A DNA stretch of 64,000 bases. Origin: Rhynochetos jubatus. Its lineage: Eukaryota > Chordata > Aves > Eurypygiformes > Rhynochetidae. The notes beneath the pieces are model-generated. The model had not been told where the DNA came from. It worked only from the letters and a program-made list of their open reading frames with translations, and searched no databases. The stretch covers positions 100,041,086 to 100,105,085 of the forward strand of contig CM050650.1 of NCBI GenBank assembly GCA_027574665.1. Reading direction: 5' to 3'. Each line of letters opens with the position of its first letter. Position 1 is the first letter of the stretch. Made by a program: the position numbers and the translations under genes. This document shows, in pieces, positions 25,043-40,759 of this stretch.

Positions 25043-26910
25043 CTAAAAATAAACAGCGCAATAAGTGGGTATGCCTTCATCTCTTTGAAAAGCAACATAC
25101 ACTTTCAAGGCTTTAGCATTCACATACCAAATATTAGGTATAGATTTATTTTTTTTTCTTTTTTTTCCCCCTTTTCAAACTGTGATGCTCTATGTTGACT
25201 GTTATTTTCATAGCTGCTTGTTTATGAAGACAGTGAAAGAGGTTTTAAGAACAGTGGAGGAGCAAATTTTTTCCTCTCTTGACCTGTTAATCTGAAAGCC
25301 ACTCAAGTGAAGTACAATCACAACTGATGAAGTGAAGATTCTTTCATAAATGCAGTTGGGATTTTTTTTTTCCCCAAAAAGACACATCCAAGTGATTTAA
25401 GATCACATTTCAAACAAAAACCATTCAGCTGGTTTTGCAAGAATGCCACAAGACCTCTTTAGAGTGTCAAATACATGTTTGTGTGGAGCTCTACATGCCT
25501 TCCAGGTCCTCCACACAGTTTGGTTCTCTTGTCGATCGAGAGCAAGTATCTTGAAAGGAAGAAGAGGGAGCATTTCTCTCCCATCTTAGAGACAAGCACA
25601 TCTAACATCATTGTGCTGAAACCTTTACAAGGATAGCAAAATTTACCAGCTTCCCAGATAGCATCCAGATTAGAGACCAACAGAACACCAAGAATAGTTA
25701 TATTTACCAGTACCATACATATATACATGCAATTACTTTTCCATGGCATATATGTAAACTGTGCAGATTACAGTGGAACTGATAAATGGGTGCATTGGTC
25801 AAGACTGCTTTGATAATCTGCCCTTCCTCCTCCTCCTCTACTACAATCAAACTTCTTTTTCCCCTAAAAAGGTTCTTGCCTCAAGTCAAGCTGTATTGCC
25901 ATGACTGAAAGCAATTAACACCTGAGCCCCCGTTATTATATGGACATTCTCAGGCTGGCACAGTCATTAAGAAGCATCATTCAAAGCTCCCTTATCAGTC
26001 GGTCTACGAACCACGCTTGTCAGAGACATTTAGTTTCCGCTGCTTTGGATTAAACATCCACCTTATTGAAAACTTAAATGTTCAATTTCCCTATTAAGTA
26101 AGAATTTTTATAGTCACTTTTTAAAGACCATGTTTCTAGTGTGTTACAATCCAGACAGTGCCCTGAAGTATCTGAGCTCTAATGAGAACAACCAGCAAGT
26201 TTTTAGAGCATCAGAGAAGCATGCTGAAAAATCTGGCTGAAGCAGTCTTAATCTTTACAAAGAGTTTTAATTGTTAATGAAAGTTAATAAAGCTAAAGCT
26301 CATGTTGCATTTTGATCTTCAGGACATGCAGAGCGCAACTTACTGGAGAGGTCTTATAAGTACAGTGACAGATGTTCCCACATCCTTTGTTTAAGTGGGA
26401 AACTAATGATGAGCAACATTCCTGCTGTTTATGGACACTACAGTTGTTTCAATGCAAATAGTGGAGGGAAGAAAAAAAAAATTAAAGGCAGAGAGAAAGA
26501 AGAGATTGGAAGCAGAAATTAGAGAGACAAACAATGGCAAACTTAATGGAGACACATGCCAGAGTGCTGGAATCCTAAATTGGATCCTATATACTTTCAG
26601 GCAGTAAAGCTTCACAGATGCAGAGAAAGATCCTATCTTGTTTCTGGAAGGAAAGCATCCTGAGCAGAGACAGGAAAGCAAAGCAAAACAAAGCCTGTCC
26701 TGCATCAGAACATAAAAGTTATATTCAAAGCAGAAAAAAAAAAAAAGCAAGCATGTTAAGTCAACATGAAAAGTTTCAGCAGTCAAGATGAGCAGTTTCT
26801 GCTACAAACGTACACAAAAAGCATGCAGTCACAGCTGAAATATGTACAGCAAGAGAGCTCAGATACTGTTAACGCTTTTGCATTAGAGTCACAGTGTCTG
26901 CAGGTATTCA

Positions 26911-27087
<177 letters not shown>

Positions 27088-27777
27088 CTAAAGATTCGTA
27101 AGTGTAAAACATCAACATGCTATGTTGTTAATAACTGCAACATCCAACCAATCACTCATCTGAGATTTACATTTGGCTATTTCTTTTACTTTTTTTATTT
27201 CCAGAAACAAAATTAATACAAGTTCTGTTTATCAAGTACACACAATAAGTAGTTTTTATATAAATGAGAAATTTCTGTACCTGGACTGTTTTCAGGCTTG
27301 TGGCAGTTTTAGAGTACTGATTATACAATTTAATATATTTTACAATATATATGCTTTTCTTTTGGACCACGGCTGACATCTGACAATAGCCAGTTCCCTA
27401 AATGGCATTCCATAACACAGGATCATTGCTTTTACTGACCTCATCCTTTCAGTATTACTAGGCATACATGTCCAACAATCTTAATTCCAAGCCTTCTACC
27501 CTTAAAGCCATGAGATTCATTTGGAGAGGAAGAAATCCAATTTCTAGCAGTGAGGCCTTCAGAGAAAGTCAGTCTACCTCAGTTACTCTTCCTGAGGTAC
27601 CTGCTTAATCTTCTCTAAATCTAAAGGGATTAATTCATTTACTTATTTTAATTCTTAATGCAATTTGTACTCTTAAAATCCAGAAGCTGAGACAAAACAG
27701 AGCCATTTCTACACTTGTATTGCTTTAATAGTTTCTATTTGCTCCAGCTGCATAGTACTGAAAGGGTGGAATTAACC

Positions 27778-27797
27778 TAGGTACCTTTGGGTACCTA
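27778..27797. repeat. 8-bp inverted repeat with 4-base loop
   Basis: TAGGTACC-TTTG-GGTACCTA is a perfect small hairpin in the intron between LRRC1 exons 27065 and 28590. No function is implied. Confidence 0.6.
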
Positions 27798-28557
27798 CAA
27801 TACGCATATCTACAGCTGAGCTTTTCTCCTCAGGCCTCCTTTGTACTCAGTGGAGAAGAAACTACATGATTTCTTTTAAAAGTCTGTTCTTGGATGGGAT
27901 AAATTACTCTCCAGTGATTACAGCAGAAGTTTAAATATTAGCTCAGATGAATTCCCTTGAATGTTCACACATTGCTATAAAATCTCAAGGACAAAAAACA
28001 TCCAGAAGTTACTGGAGCAGCAACCCAGCCAACAGGGAAAAAGTGTTTATGGTTCCACCTGAGCCAGAGGCAAGTTTCAGCACAAAAGGCAAAACTTGTA
28101 CTGCAATTCTGCACTTGTTGAAGAATATAACAAAGTTCCTGTATAGCACCTTTGCTTTAAAGAAAATCAGTTTGTTAAAAAGTAAAAGCTCTATTGCTAT
28201 GAACTTCTTTTTCTGATAAAGAGATTGCAGTTGGAAAGGCACCAATTTTCACTACACATGCATTGGAGATGTATAATCAATGTACACAAACATGGACACC
28301 ACTACTTGTCCCACTGGCAAGCCTCAGAATAATGATATGGTTAAGTCTTCTTCTTTCAGGTCTGTATTTTATCTATTGTAGTTGGTGTCATTGTATTGTC
28401 AGTAACACTCTCAGCCATGTTTTTCACGTCTTCTGAAAACTAGTATAATTATGAAAAAAAAAAAAGTTTAAAAGTGAAAATTCAACCAGAACTTTGCTAT
28501 TTTGCTCATTTCACAAACCTTTATGGAACAGACAACACAATAAACAAAGTACTTCTA

Positions 28558-28767
<210 letters not shown>

Positions 28768-29657
28768 TCAAAAAAGAAAAGTAAAGTCAGGGCAATCTCT
28801 AGGAGGTTCAATAGACGGTCATGAAGTTGATTCTTGGTATATATCCCTAAGTTTGAATAAACAGGATTGAGATTAATGCCTCTAACAGAAAGCACTGCAG
28901 TAGTCACCAACTCCAACTACTCCACTCAAAAAAAAAAAAAATCTGCAGCTTAACTTTACACAATAATTCTCTGTAGCTGTGAGTAACAGATAAAACAATG
29001 CTGAACTTTTTCTACTGCAGCAAAACGCCCTGGAAGACAGGCAGCTGCTTCTGCTCGGGAGCCTTATATACAAACAACGGCCAGAGCAGAAATATGTAAG
29101 TGCCTAGAGACAATTATATTGCATAGATGAGATGCCATTTGATTTTCCTCTTTTTTTCCCCCTTCCTACTAAACAACTGCAGTAATTTGCTGGTTTATGC
29201 TTCAATCCACTCCTTTTTGCATTCTTATGTCGGAAGCGTATCAACTAAGATTCATGAGAAGCCACCAGGACAAAGTGGCACTATTTGTTACTTGCACTGT
29301 ACCTCTAAGAGAAGGCACTCAGTATTAGTGTTACTTGACATTAAGGCTGGCAGTTTCAGCTCAAGCTCTACCAAATTATCTAGATTCCCCAGTTTTAAAT
29401 CAGAAATATACAAATCCAGAGGTTTTGTTTAAAATCCTATCTTCTCCTCAGGAGCAAAGCAGTCCAGAAAAAGGATTTGTGAAAACACACAATTTATGCT
29501 ACGTTGGGCCAAGGGGGAAGACTTCTTTGACACCTTCAACAGTAATGCCAACACGAAAGTCATAACTGGTTTTTTGTTGCTTCATTCTAAGACCTTTTGT
29601 CATTAGAAACAATGAAGTAAAAGTAGCAGAGGAAGGTGACAACACAAAAATCTCCTA

Positions 29658-29774
<117 letters not shown>

Positions 29775-32700
29775 CTATATTAGAGAAGAGAAAAAGAAAA
29801 AAAAAAACCACCAGTCTGGTTTTGGTGCAGCACAACGGCATAAACAAAGGCATGCAGTACGGGTCACATAATATGTCATAGCGCATTCAAGTTACAATGC
29901 CTGCCAGACACTTCACCCAGAGGTACAGACTGCAAACAAGTGTTAGCTGAAAAGAAGCCTGACCTGAAGTGAGTCTGTTGGAGCAGTTTCTCGAACATCT
30001 GTATCTGCAAATAATGTACATCTTTACAAATAGGTCACGTTCTACCTACCTTTTAGAACCTTCCACATCAGGAAGAGATCTGTAACCACACAGGTGTCAC
30101 TTGGTAGACAGCCCTCACAAAAAATACTAGCTTTAACTTTCAGCTTTTTCTAGCTCTGTGTTTTACATAAGAATTCTTTCTTTCCTCGTGGTACCTTCAG
30201 ATACAAGGCACGGCAAAATGCTAAATACACCAATCAACTCCCAGTGTTTACCGAATCCGCAGAGAGTAATGAAAAGTTCACAAAAAATAGATGACTTTAT
30301 GAGTAAGATCTTTGATGCCCTGTTTTATTAGAAGCATCCACTTTCAAGATGATTCCCATAGGAACTGGCTAACTTAATCTAATATCCTCTGTCTTTACCA
30401 ATTTACCCAAACATAGGGATTAGATGTACCCAAACATCTGCATTCCCCAGCTAATTTTTGGGTGCAAAGGATGTGCTTTTACAGCTTTATCCTTAAAATG
30501 TCTGTATTTTGGATCAAACGTACATGTTTTCAGAAAAATAAACCCTCTGCATTTGATTAAAAAACTCAACACATTCCTCCTTTTTGTTCCAGATGGCAAC
30601 TACTACTCCTATAAACATGGGGATTATTACTTTTAGCAACTTGAAAGCTGCTTCAAGTAACTTTGTTGCTATTCACAAAGGAAACTTACCTTTGTTTGCT
30701 TATCATATGGAGCTTCAAAAAGCACTGCTGTTTGTTTACCAGTTCCAAAACTCACCATGAGAAGGGGAAAGAAAAGGTTTCTTCTCTTACTCAAAGTATT
30801 AGAGGCAAAATATCCCAATGCCTTTTGAAGCTTTCAAGTTAAGCAGACTCAGAACCTAACTATAGACAGCAAACCTACTGAAAGATCTTTGTTCAAAAAT
30901 TAGAGGACTTCTATAGTCACACACATATAAACAAGGTTCTTCTGTCACAATATAGCCAACATGTCACTACACCTTGGTCAGGAGTCCCCACACCTGAGCT
31001 GTGTTCTAGTTAACTGTCAGTTCTGTCATCGCAAAACCCACAATTCGGTCTAAACCCAAATTTGAGATTACAGACAAATACCACAAGCGCTTTTCCACTT
31101 GTCAGAGTAAAAAATCACGTCGCTTGAACCTCCACTATTTATCAAGGAAAAAGCCATTTTTAAAAGGATGCAACTGTGACTTAGAAAACAAAACAAACGG
31201 TGCATTTATACCCCACTCACCTTCCTTTGTAGCATAAATACATTCTAATGGAAGAAAGCAGCGATCAGCTGCTCAAGGCTTCTGATTCACAAGCTATTTA
31301 CAGCTCAAAAGCTACAGCACAACATTCTCTTGGCAAAACAAAATCTGGAGAGTTTCCCTTAAACCACTGCACTCTAAGATGCAGCTATTTCAGAAGAGTA
31401 GCAGTTTTCCCGGCCCTGGGTGTACCCTAGGAGCAGCAACCTTGTTAGTCATCTTAGCTCGTGAATCAAAGCCCTTCGAAACCAGTGCTCAAAGTGTGAG
31501 CAGACATTTCCTATTGCAATAATTCTGCTGTTCACTTTAAAGAGTGTATAGATTCTTAAATAATGTGCCTTGACACATTCACAGAATACAGTGCCATATA
31601 GAAAAAAAATAATGTATATATATACAAACACACACACTGTCTAATTGGTGTATCTAACATGAGGAGCTGTGAAAAGCAAGAGATACAATTAGTGAATGTT
31701 GATGAGCTGGCAAGTGATGCCCTAACTGTTCGCTTTTCCATGAATGAAGTTTGCATTATTCAGTCTTGGAGCATGGAGATTCAAACAGTTTAGCCAAACA
31801 AACGAAGGAAAGCCATGCAGCCCTGATGAGACCCAAACTTCTATACTTTTGACAATGGGAAAATGCAGCAGTGGAACTGGCCAGCCCGAGTCATCATGCA
31901 TTTAAAGCAGTTTAATGAAAGGTAACAGTAGAACCATGGACTGAATAATACTTACAGGGTTATCAATTTACCTGACCCATAATTTTCCAAGCGGCTAACA
32001 ATTAAGAAAATACAAGAGATGTTCAATTTATTTTTCTTTATCCATACTGGACAAGAGCATGCCAACAAATGGAGACAGAACACACATTCTTCTACTGCCA
32101 AAAAGGGTTAGAACACCTACATTATTTTAACTTTGCCCTATCAGTCAACAGGCAATTGTTCAAAGTTTTTGTATCATTCAGAGGTAGTGAACTTTTTTTT
32201 TTAATAGGGTAGTGGGAGGGAGATAACAGACAGATACTAAATTTTTTTAAATGAAACCTTTTAGAAAATGCAGGCAGCATCTAACAAGCAGCATCGGGTG
32301 AGATATCACAGAGAAAAAAGACAAGCTGACACTTTAAAAAAAACTAAAATCTCTGTCATTTAAAAAAAAAAAAAAAGACGGCACCCACTCAGCAGTACAG
32401 GAAGACATCAGGTCCAACATTTGAAAACCTAAACACGAAGTGGTACCCCTGAGGCAGAGTGCGCACACTAAACGGCATGCTGAAAGGAAAACATCGCTGT
32501 GAGCACCATGAAGTAACACGGTATCAGAACGTCGCTGGTCTGGCTGAGAGTCGTCAACTGACAAAGAGCCATGCTTTCCAAGGGTTCGATCACATGCTCA
32601 CAACAGACTTTGCCAAACCACCACAGCGGCACCAAGTACACAGCTGAGACCACAAGCCCATTTAACAGTTAAGCACGCAGTTCATTTTGAGCACAGACTT

Positions 32701-35117
32701 CAATTACTGGGGACAAGCATGTGCTGTAGTTCTAGGCACATGAGTTCCAGAGACTGGAGGCTTGAAGAAGCCCTCACATTCATCTGTAGTGATCCAGACA
32801 TCAGGAAAAGGGTCTCAAATGAGGTGTGCATGTCTAAGATTTATTTCATTCTAGCAATTTTAATTTAAGGGTTACTCACTTGTCTCATCACACCACCTCC
32901 AAAGAACACTCAGCCCAGATAAAAAACTAAACCAAAACCACAAAAACACGCCCTACACATCAGTCAGGCAGAAAATGACCATTACTATGAAGGGCTAATT
33001 TTACATTACTGTAATGTCTGAACAAAATTGCTTATTTGCATTCAGGTGCACTTGCTCCAGATGATGAGCGTCGCTAGGACCCCTCTGGGTTCCACACAAA
33101 ACTCTACTCCTGTGGAGAATTTTTTTGCTATTTTCTTCTATCTCAGACTGAGGCACATCCTTCTAACAGCAGCCTTGTTCTGGAGAAGCAGTAGGACTTG
33201 GCAAACAGAGAGAGGATGCCAGCTTGGCTGCTAAAACTCCCCTGTCTGTTCTGATCATGACCAGCGCTCACCACTTCAGCCTCCTCCTTCTCTGACATCC
33301 ATATACCCACTGCCAGTCTGTCTTAAACCTTCCCCCAGAACTGCAAGCCTTACCACATCTCTTCTCTGTTGATGCTTCTGATGACAGCAGACAGGCTGTT
33401 GTTCTGACACCTGCCTCAGCTGTGTATTTTTGATCATTCGACTTTCACTGCACTTATCTTAGAATAACCCGGTGGCTGCCATTTGATTTTTCTTGCTGAT
33501 GACACCTTTGCAGCTTTCTAGAGGTAAACCCAAGAAGAGTGTGCAGATTCACCCCTCTCATTCCATTCAGAGCCATCCCAAAAACTCCCATCTGCTCCAT
33601 TCCTTGAGCCCAGCTGTCGATTACATTCATTCATCACCACAGACCAACTTTCACTGACTGCGATGGCACATCCTCATGTTGTTGGTGCTCCAAAGCCAAA
33701 ACACAAATTGAAGGTGGAAAACTTAGAAGACCTTAAGGTTACATTATGTTGAATAAGATCTTTTATCTCAGCTTCTGTTAACTGCTCTAAAGCTATGAAT
33801 CAATTCTGCTGTCCTTTACCAGTGAGCACCTTTCACACAGGTATAAGCAATGCAAAAATTCCCCAACCTTATATGACCAATACTACAATGATTATTCTTT
33901 AGCATGTGAATAGTTAAAGTCCAGTGACACATCTCTCTTATTCAACTCTTGATACAGCTGTCAGCATCAAGAACTCTCACTAGGTTTATACATCTCTGTT
34001 AAGTATATTGGGAATCTAAACACAGTTCTGAATGTGTTTTAATGTCTTTTCCAGAGTGCCATAACCAAAATTTTGTTTGGATTCGAAGTAAATAATGTCA
34101 GAACTTTCCTTGGTCCCAGATAAAAGAGATTAATTCCTTAACTGCAAGCACAGAACGCATTTAGAGGTGGAAAAAACTTCCCAATTCACTACTACTAGTT
34201 ACTATAAACTGGCTAGAAAAAGCTTTGACAAACTCATTTCAACATCCCCTGCACCCCTGGTGAAAAGTATGGGAGGAGCACAGCAAGAAAGCTTCCTTGC
34301 CCTCTGACTCAAAACAAGTTTTCCTGCATTTTTCCTTAGTGTCTTTTTTTCCCTTTGAGACACATAAACACACACTTTTGCACAAATGAGGGAAGGGACA
34401 GAACTTTGGAAGTTGAAACCAGAAACAAAGTGACCCCAACTTGTTTAAAAAAAAAAAAAAAAGTAAAAAGCACAGCTATTGAAAACAAAACAAAAGAACC
34501 AAAACCCTGCAGTTTTACCTACTGTAGTAATAATCCTCACAATATACTTCAGGGCCAGGAAGGACACATTACCAGATCTCTGCAGGTTGTAGAGACTCAT
34601 TAACAAAAGCACATGAACTGGAAAACATTCCAAGGAGGTTATTTATGCAAGTGCCAAAATCAACACACCAGTTTCACCAGCGTTCCAGTGCCAGGGTGGG
34701 ATTTCAATACCAAGAAGTCACCGGGCAGGTCTTTCAAGTTTAAGAGGAAAAACATTTGTAACTATGAACAGGTTTAGACATTCTCAGTTCTTGCTGAAGT
34801 CTGTTTCACCACTCAGTAGAGCGAGAGAGGGATCGAGCTGCAAGATGAGATACTGAAGATGAAATCTGTCAGTGACTCAAGGCTTGGCCATACATTCAGC
34901 TGTTCCATATTTTAACTTATATATTGACACCAGGTATAGAAGAACATTTGAACCAGGAAATTTTGAAGGGGTATTTGCATTACAAACTCCTCAATAATCC
35001 CAAGTCAAGAAATCTTACACAAAAATGTAGAGACTGGTTTTACAAGTGTGCAATGAAACAATATGGCAATGTAATGATTTGACAGATTGACCCTAAATCC
35101 AATCCTATTAAGCTGTT

Positions 35118-35200
35118 AACAAAACAAAAAAAACCAAAACAATCCCCCCAAAAAAAAACCCACAACACACAATCAAACAAAAAACCCAAAACCAAACCTG
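35118..35200. repeat. G-free A/C low-complexity tract
   Basis: About 80 bases of only A and C with rare T, in units like AAAACC and CCCAAA, continuing less strictly to about 35217. On the gene strand it is a T/G-rich tract. It lies in the 9-kb LRRC1 intron. Confidence 0.8.
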
Positions 35201-36756
35201 CCCACCACCACAAAAAACGCAGATTATTTTACCAGGCACATCATTTCTACTGTCCTGCCTATAAAAGCTCTCTTTGCCAGAAAAATAATTCTGTGGGGAA
35301 GGACTGAGACACCACCAGGTAAATACAACATTGGTTACACGTACTCTTCTCCCTAGCAGAGTTCCACTTTTTCTATACACATTACCAGACTGTATGTCTT
35401 TGTCCCTCTCCGACAGAAACCTGTAAAGGCCTGACCCACACCCATTTCTTGTAAGGATGAAGACCACAAATACACAGCTGCTCCAGCACTCTCTGCAACG
35501 CAGAGGAAGAACGAGAGAAAGTGAGAAGGAAAAGAGGGAAAGGAAAAGTAGGGAAGATAATGAGCAAGTGTATCTGGGGAGTATACTCCGCTTCTGCATT
35601 TGACTGCTTCTGTGAAGGGAGAACCAGTGTGCAAGTGCTGATACTGACTGACGTGCAAAGGTCCGAGGCCCCAATCTTCACCATACTATCTCAGGAGACA
35701 TCTTAAGCAACAGACAGCAGGCAGGAGTGTTGAAAATGACTGCTGTCAGAAGCTCGTGTCTGGTTTTAAATATTAATTAGTCAAAGATAAAAACAAACGG
35801 AAAAGGTGGTAAGCTTTTCTACTGTCAAGCAGAACCATCCAACAGACCAAAATGGGTGACACATTTTTTTCAGTCTTCCTTAAATGCTCTATCAATGCAT
35901 TTTGTATTCTTTTCCAAGTCAGTAATGATGAGAAGGAACATGGAAATTGAGTGTTTCATGAAGACACCACATCATTCCTCCTTACCATCCCAAGAGAAAC
36001 TCAGAATCGGGATCTCTGCCATTATCAGCAGCCCTGAAGCTGCTCCTGTGGATGCTTGGCGTAACAGCAAACAATACTTGTTATACCTGTGCACTCTGTT
36101 TATACAGAACATTTTGCTTTTGGAGCTATGAAATGTGACTCTTCACTGAATTCCTCTGAATTCTAACCAGAAAACTTGTACTAGAGAAATGTTCATGTTC
36201 TGGTTTAAAGCAAAAAGCCCCTGGTTAAGAAAAATAATACACAAAAAAACTGCAGCTCTGGGAACAGACGAAACATGAGCAGAGAGCAGTTTTCTTTCTG
36301 TTTTCAAAACCAGCATTACAGCATTGGTAGAAGACAACCTAAAAAAATTTGAGGGCAAAGTGTTTTATTGCACAGCCCTAAGAACAACGACCTGAAACTG
36401 AAAAGTCTTGTTAGCTAGATGGCAGGTTCTGCAATACTTGCACATTAACAGTATTTTTGAGAGAAACTGCATCAGTTGGTTGTGCTTTCTATTTGTTGCC
36501 ATTACCTGCCTGGAACTCAAATCCACCGGTCTAGAGGGTGGATATGACCCTCCAGTTGGAGGAGGACTGACTTCCTTTAAAGATAAAAAAGGAAAGAATT
36601 TTAAAAATCCACAGAGAAAAACATACTTTAATGAAACAATCTGGAAATCTTAGGCTAAATGTAATTTCAAGGTGTTTGCTCTAATGGGAAAGATACACAC
36701 ATAGGTGTGGAGACCGACCTTTACAGGAAAAAAAAATAAAATCTGTTTCGAAGTGG

Positions 36757-37290
36757 TTGCCAAGGAGCTCCATTTCCTCTGTTTCTTTGCCAAGCTCCTT
36801 GGGAACCACCCTTTCCCACCTGTATTTCCTGGACTGTCTACGACTCCCCAACTCACCTCATTCCAGACAGATACCACCTTCCATTTCCTCACCACCTGCC
36901 TTCTCCCAGCACAGACTCATCCCTGACTTTATCCCACCCCTTCTGCAGGTGTCTCCTCCACTCTCTCTCAAGCGCACTAATGTTCTCCACACACATTCTT
37001 GTCCTTCACTTCACCCTTCGATATCCCCAACTCCTTCACCAGCTGGGCAACACTTTCCACCTCCAAAATCCGTTTCTGGATCCAAGTCTCCAGTTTCTTG
37101 CTCAGCATCCACCCCTATATTGTTCTGCGCCAAGCCTTTGACCCTGTTATCCCCCCCAAACAAACACACTCCATACCCACCCTGCTTTACCTGCTCCTGA
37201 AGCTGAGCCTCCTCCTCTCACCTGCTGCTGTCCCTGCTCCTTCCCAGCCACGCTGCTCACCCTCGCGCACCGTCTCAAATACTTCATTAA
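36757..37290. repeat. Pyrimidine-rich skewed tract (plus strand C/T)
   Basis: Over 500 bases dominated by C and T on the plus strand (purine-rich in the LRRC1 pre-mRNA), with long stop-free frames that arise from the composition. A second, similar block spans about 37680-37950. There is no obvious tandem unit. Confidence 0.6.
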
Positions 37291-38745
37291 CTAAGAAAAA
37301 CACTTACACACTACATAAGCTACTAATGGCCAATCTGGAAATAAAGTTTATCAGTAAAACCTTACAAGCTATAACGAACTCAAAGCAATTCTGCTTAAAG
37401 GTGGACTAGACACAAAACTGTATGAGTTTCAGGTACAGATAGTTTAGGACACCTGTGTAGTGTAGTAAATCATTTGTAAAGACATGGGAAGTTTTCTGTT
37501 GAATGAGCACAAGATCAAAATTGTCATTACATCCCAGTCCAGAAACACGGTTTTCCCAAGGTCTTGCCTCTTGCTAGCATTTATGCAACCCATCTGGGTA
37601 CATCCTCTGCAATTTTATGTTCAGAAGCAACAGCACCTCTGCAGAGGAGACACTATCCTGCTAGAGGAGCTGCATACTCACATCTTCTCTTCCCTCCCCC
37701 ACTTTCCCCACATGAAACATACACTTACAAAGCCAATTTGTGAAGGTGCAATAAGGGCTATCATGGGGCCACAATTACCGACCTGTGGCAGCTCAGACCT
37801 CGGCCACTGGAATTGTTGCTGCCAGTGCCACAGCAGCATCCTCTGCCCTTGCTCCATGCCTCCTCTTCAGACCATCGGCTCTCCCCCATGTCCCCATTCC
37901 CAGCCACTTTGCTTCCTCCCCACACCTCCTCCTCAAGCTGTCTAAGCTCCGTAAGTAAGCAGGCCTGAACAAAAGTGTGAGCTCACTAGCCACAACCTCT
38001 GAGTCACGTTAGAAACAGATAGGAAAATTAAGGAGGAAAACTACTTGGACAAAAATTCCAGAGAAACAGCAGTGCAAACAGAAACAACTTGCAGTCCCGT
38101 GCTCCAGTCACAGAATGCTGCTTTTCCTCACCTCTCTCCAGAATTTACTGCTGAACTAAACTTGTAAGGCCTTCATTGTATTTAGTTTCACAACAGAAAT
38201 TCTAGCCTCATTTCATCCCATATACTGTTATGATACACAAGAAGTCCTAGTGATCGCAGATGTAAGATCTGCGGTACTGGTGATCTTGGTCACGTCAGGT
38301 CCTCATACCTAAAGGTAAAAGTAGTCCTGGGATTTCCAAAACCAAGACTGTCAAAACAGTCTCTGAATCATTTTCAGAATAGGAAACCTTCCCTTTGCTA
38401 TTGCTCACAAGAGTGAGGCGAGGAAGACTCCAGCAGTATTTTTATTCTACATGGAGAAGAGGGACATTAATGTTTAAATGCACTCACCCTAACAGAACTC
38501 CCAGTTTCCAAATCGTGCTGGACCTAATACCCACACTGGGAATTACTAGTTACAAGCTAATTAGATCCGAGCCTTCTTGTTCAACTGCAAAGACATTCTG
38601 CACTTCCAAGCCACCAAATCACCACAGCTGCTGTTCAGATTTATGCGGTTCAGATCTAACTGACAAGTTACTGGTTTTGATTGGTTTGGGGAGAATACCC
38701 AGTGGATCAAAGCTGCCTGCTACTTCTTATAGGCATTTGACATCA

Positions 38746-38922
<177 letters not shown>

Positions 38923-39897
38923 TTAAATTCACAGAGTCAGAACAAAACTTATATCAACTAAAAATTAATTAATTTAAATAGATTTAACAGACTTGTTTGC
39001 AGAGTTAATAGATTATTTAATAGAATGAATACACTGATCCATTTTCAAAATTGGAGGGTAGTTAACCCTCATTACTACCAGGCTTTCCAAAGGAGAACCA
39101 AGGAAACCAGTTTTATCTTGCAGAAGAAATGTCCAGGAATGTCAGTTTCTAATACAAATTCACTCATGAGTTAGGTCTGCACTAAGAGGATAGATGCACA
39201 AGAGCTGTGTGCAGAATCCTGTATGCAGAATGTCCGTATTATCTAACTTCAGGCTCCCTAAATAGCTAATTGAGAGGTAAATTTCTAACTTAGGTGCTGT
39301 GAATTGACCTCTGGAGAGGCATCTTTTCAACAGGCTTAAGGTCCTAACTCAACCAAGCAGCAACCTAACTTAAGAAATGCTCAAACCTGGATTTTTATAA
39401 ACACTTCTACTCTCCAAGTGTCAGTGTCACGTGAAGGCAGTTTAAAAATAATCAAAGGAAACACCTAATGGAAGGACATCCAAGATTTTATTTTAATTGA
39501 CCACATACCAAGTTTAACACCCATCTAGAATAGATCAGCAGAGCAATGAACAGTACAACAGCAGCTCTGCTGCACTTGGGGCTTCTATTCAGTTTCAGCA
39601 AGTCTGATCCAGATAATGCACAGGAAAACTTGGCAATAATGCAACATGGCAGAAACTCCGCATTAAAACCACCACAAAGTAAGTGATACCTGCACTCCAC
39701 ATGCTCCGATTCCCTTACTGGTCATGAAAGATTCAAGAGTGAATACATAATTGCTTAAGCCTTTGGAAGGGTGGATTGTTACCACACACAACTTGATCTC
39801 CAGCATTCATTTAACAGGTAAGAAATAAGATGCATTTAAAGGAAACTTGCTACTTAGCAGTAGTAAGGTTACTCACCCTTGCAAGCTAAGTGATTCA

Positions 39898-40089
<192 letters not shown>

Positions 40090-40759
40090 TCATTATCCCC
40101 TGATACCTGCTTCAGTTACAGAAAATTTTACTGCTGCAAAACTTTCAGAAATCCTCTAACACAATGTGGTTTTGTGGGGTTTTTTCCAGATAAAAAAGGA
40201 ACTCAAGAACTGCTATGCTTGGCGCTTGCACTATTTTTGCAAGTTTATAACATCACTGAATTCACATTCAATCGAAATGTTCGTATCCAATTGAAGTTGC
40301 AAACTGAATCGCAGCCCAGGTAAATGTCAAGGATGTGTCTACCCAAAGGCTTATATACAGGAGAAAACTACCTATTTTTTTCGTCAATTACACAGTGTTT
40401 ATTAATAAAGAAGTGTTCAGAAGATTGCCTACGCCTACTGAACCACAGCAAGTGACAGCCCAAACCCAAACAGGATCAAGGTCTCTTTGCCCTAATACAG
40501 AACCCAATTAGTCAGAGGTGAAACCCAAGTTTATTTTTCAGAATGGAAATCAAACTTCAAAGAAGGTTGCCTCCCCAGGAAGGACAAAATACTGTGTCAG
40601 TGCAGAAACCTCACCTTGTTCTGCTCTTTTGTACCACAGTGGTCTGTGGTGCAAAGCAGCGCTGACCCAGTTGGAGCCCAAGACAGAAAATTCACGAGAC
40701 ACCACTAGCTGCTGATACCTTCCTGCCCACCCCCACAGGGTCCAAAACAGCTGTAACAG

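Noticed and set aside
35108-35674. 188-codon minus-strand frame
   Set aside because: It is built from the A/C low-complexity tract and skewed sequence, with no family features, and it lies inside an LRRC1 intron.
36757-37409. Overlapping plus-strand frames of 136-147 codons
   Set aside because: A consequence of the C/T-rich composition, which has few stop codons; Ser/Pro/Leu-only content.
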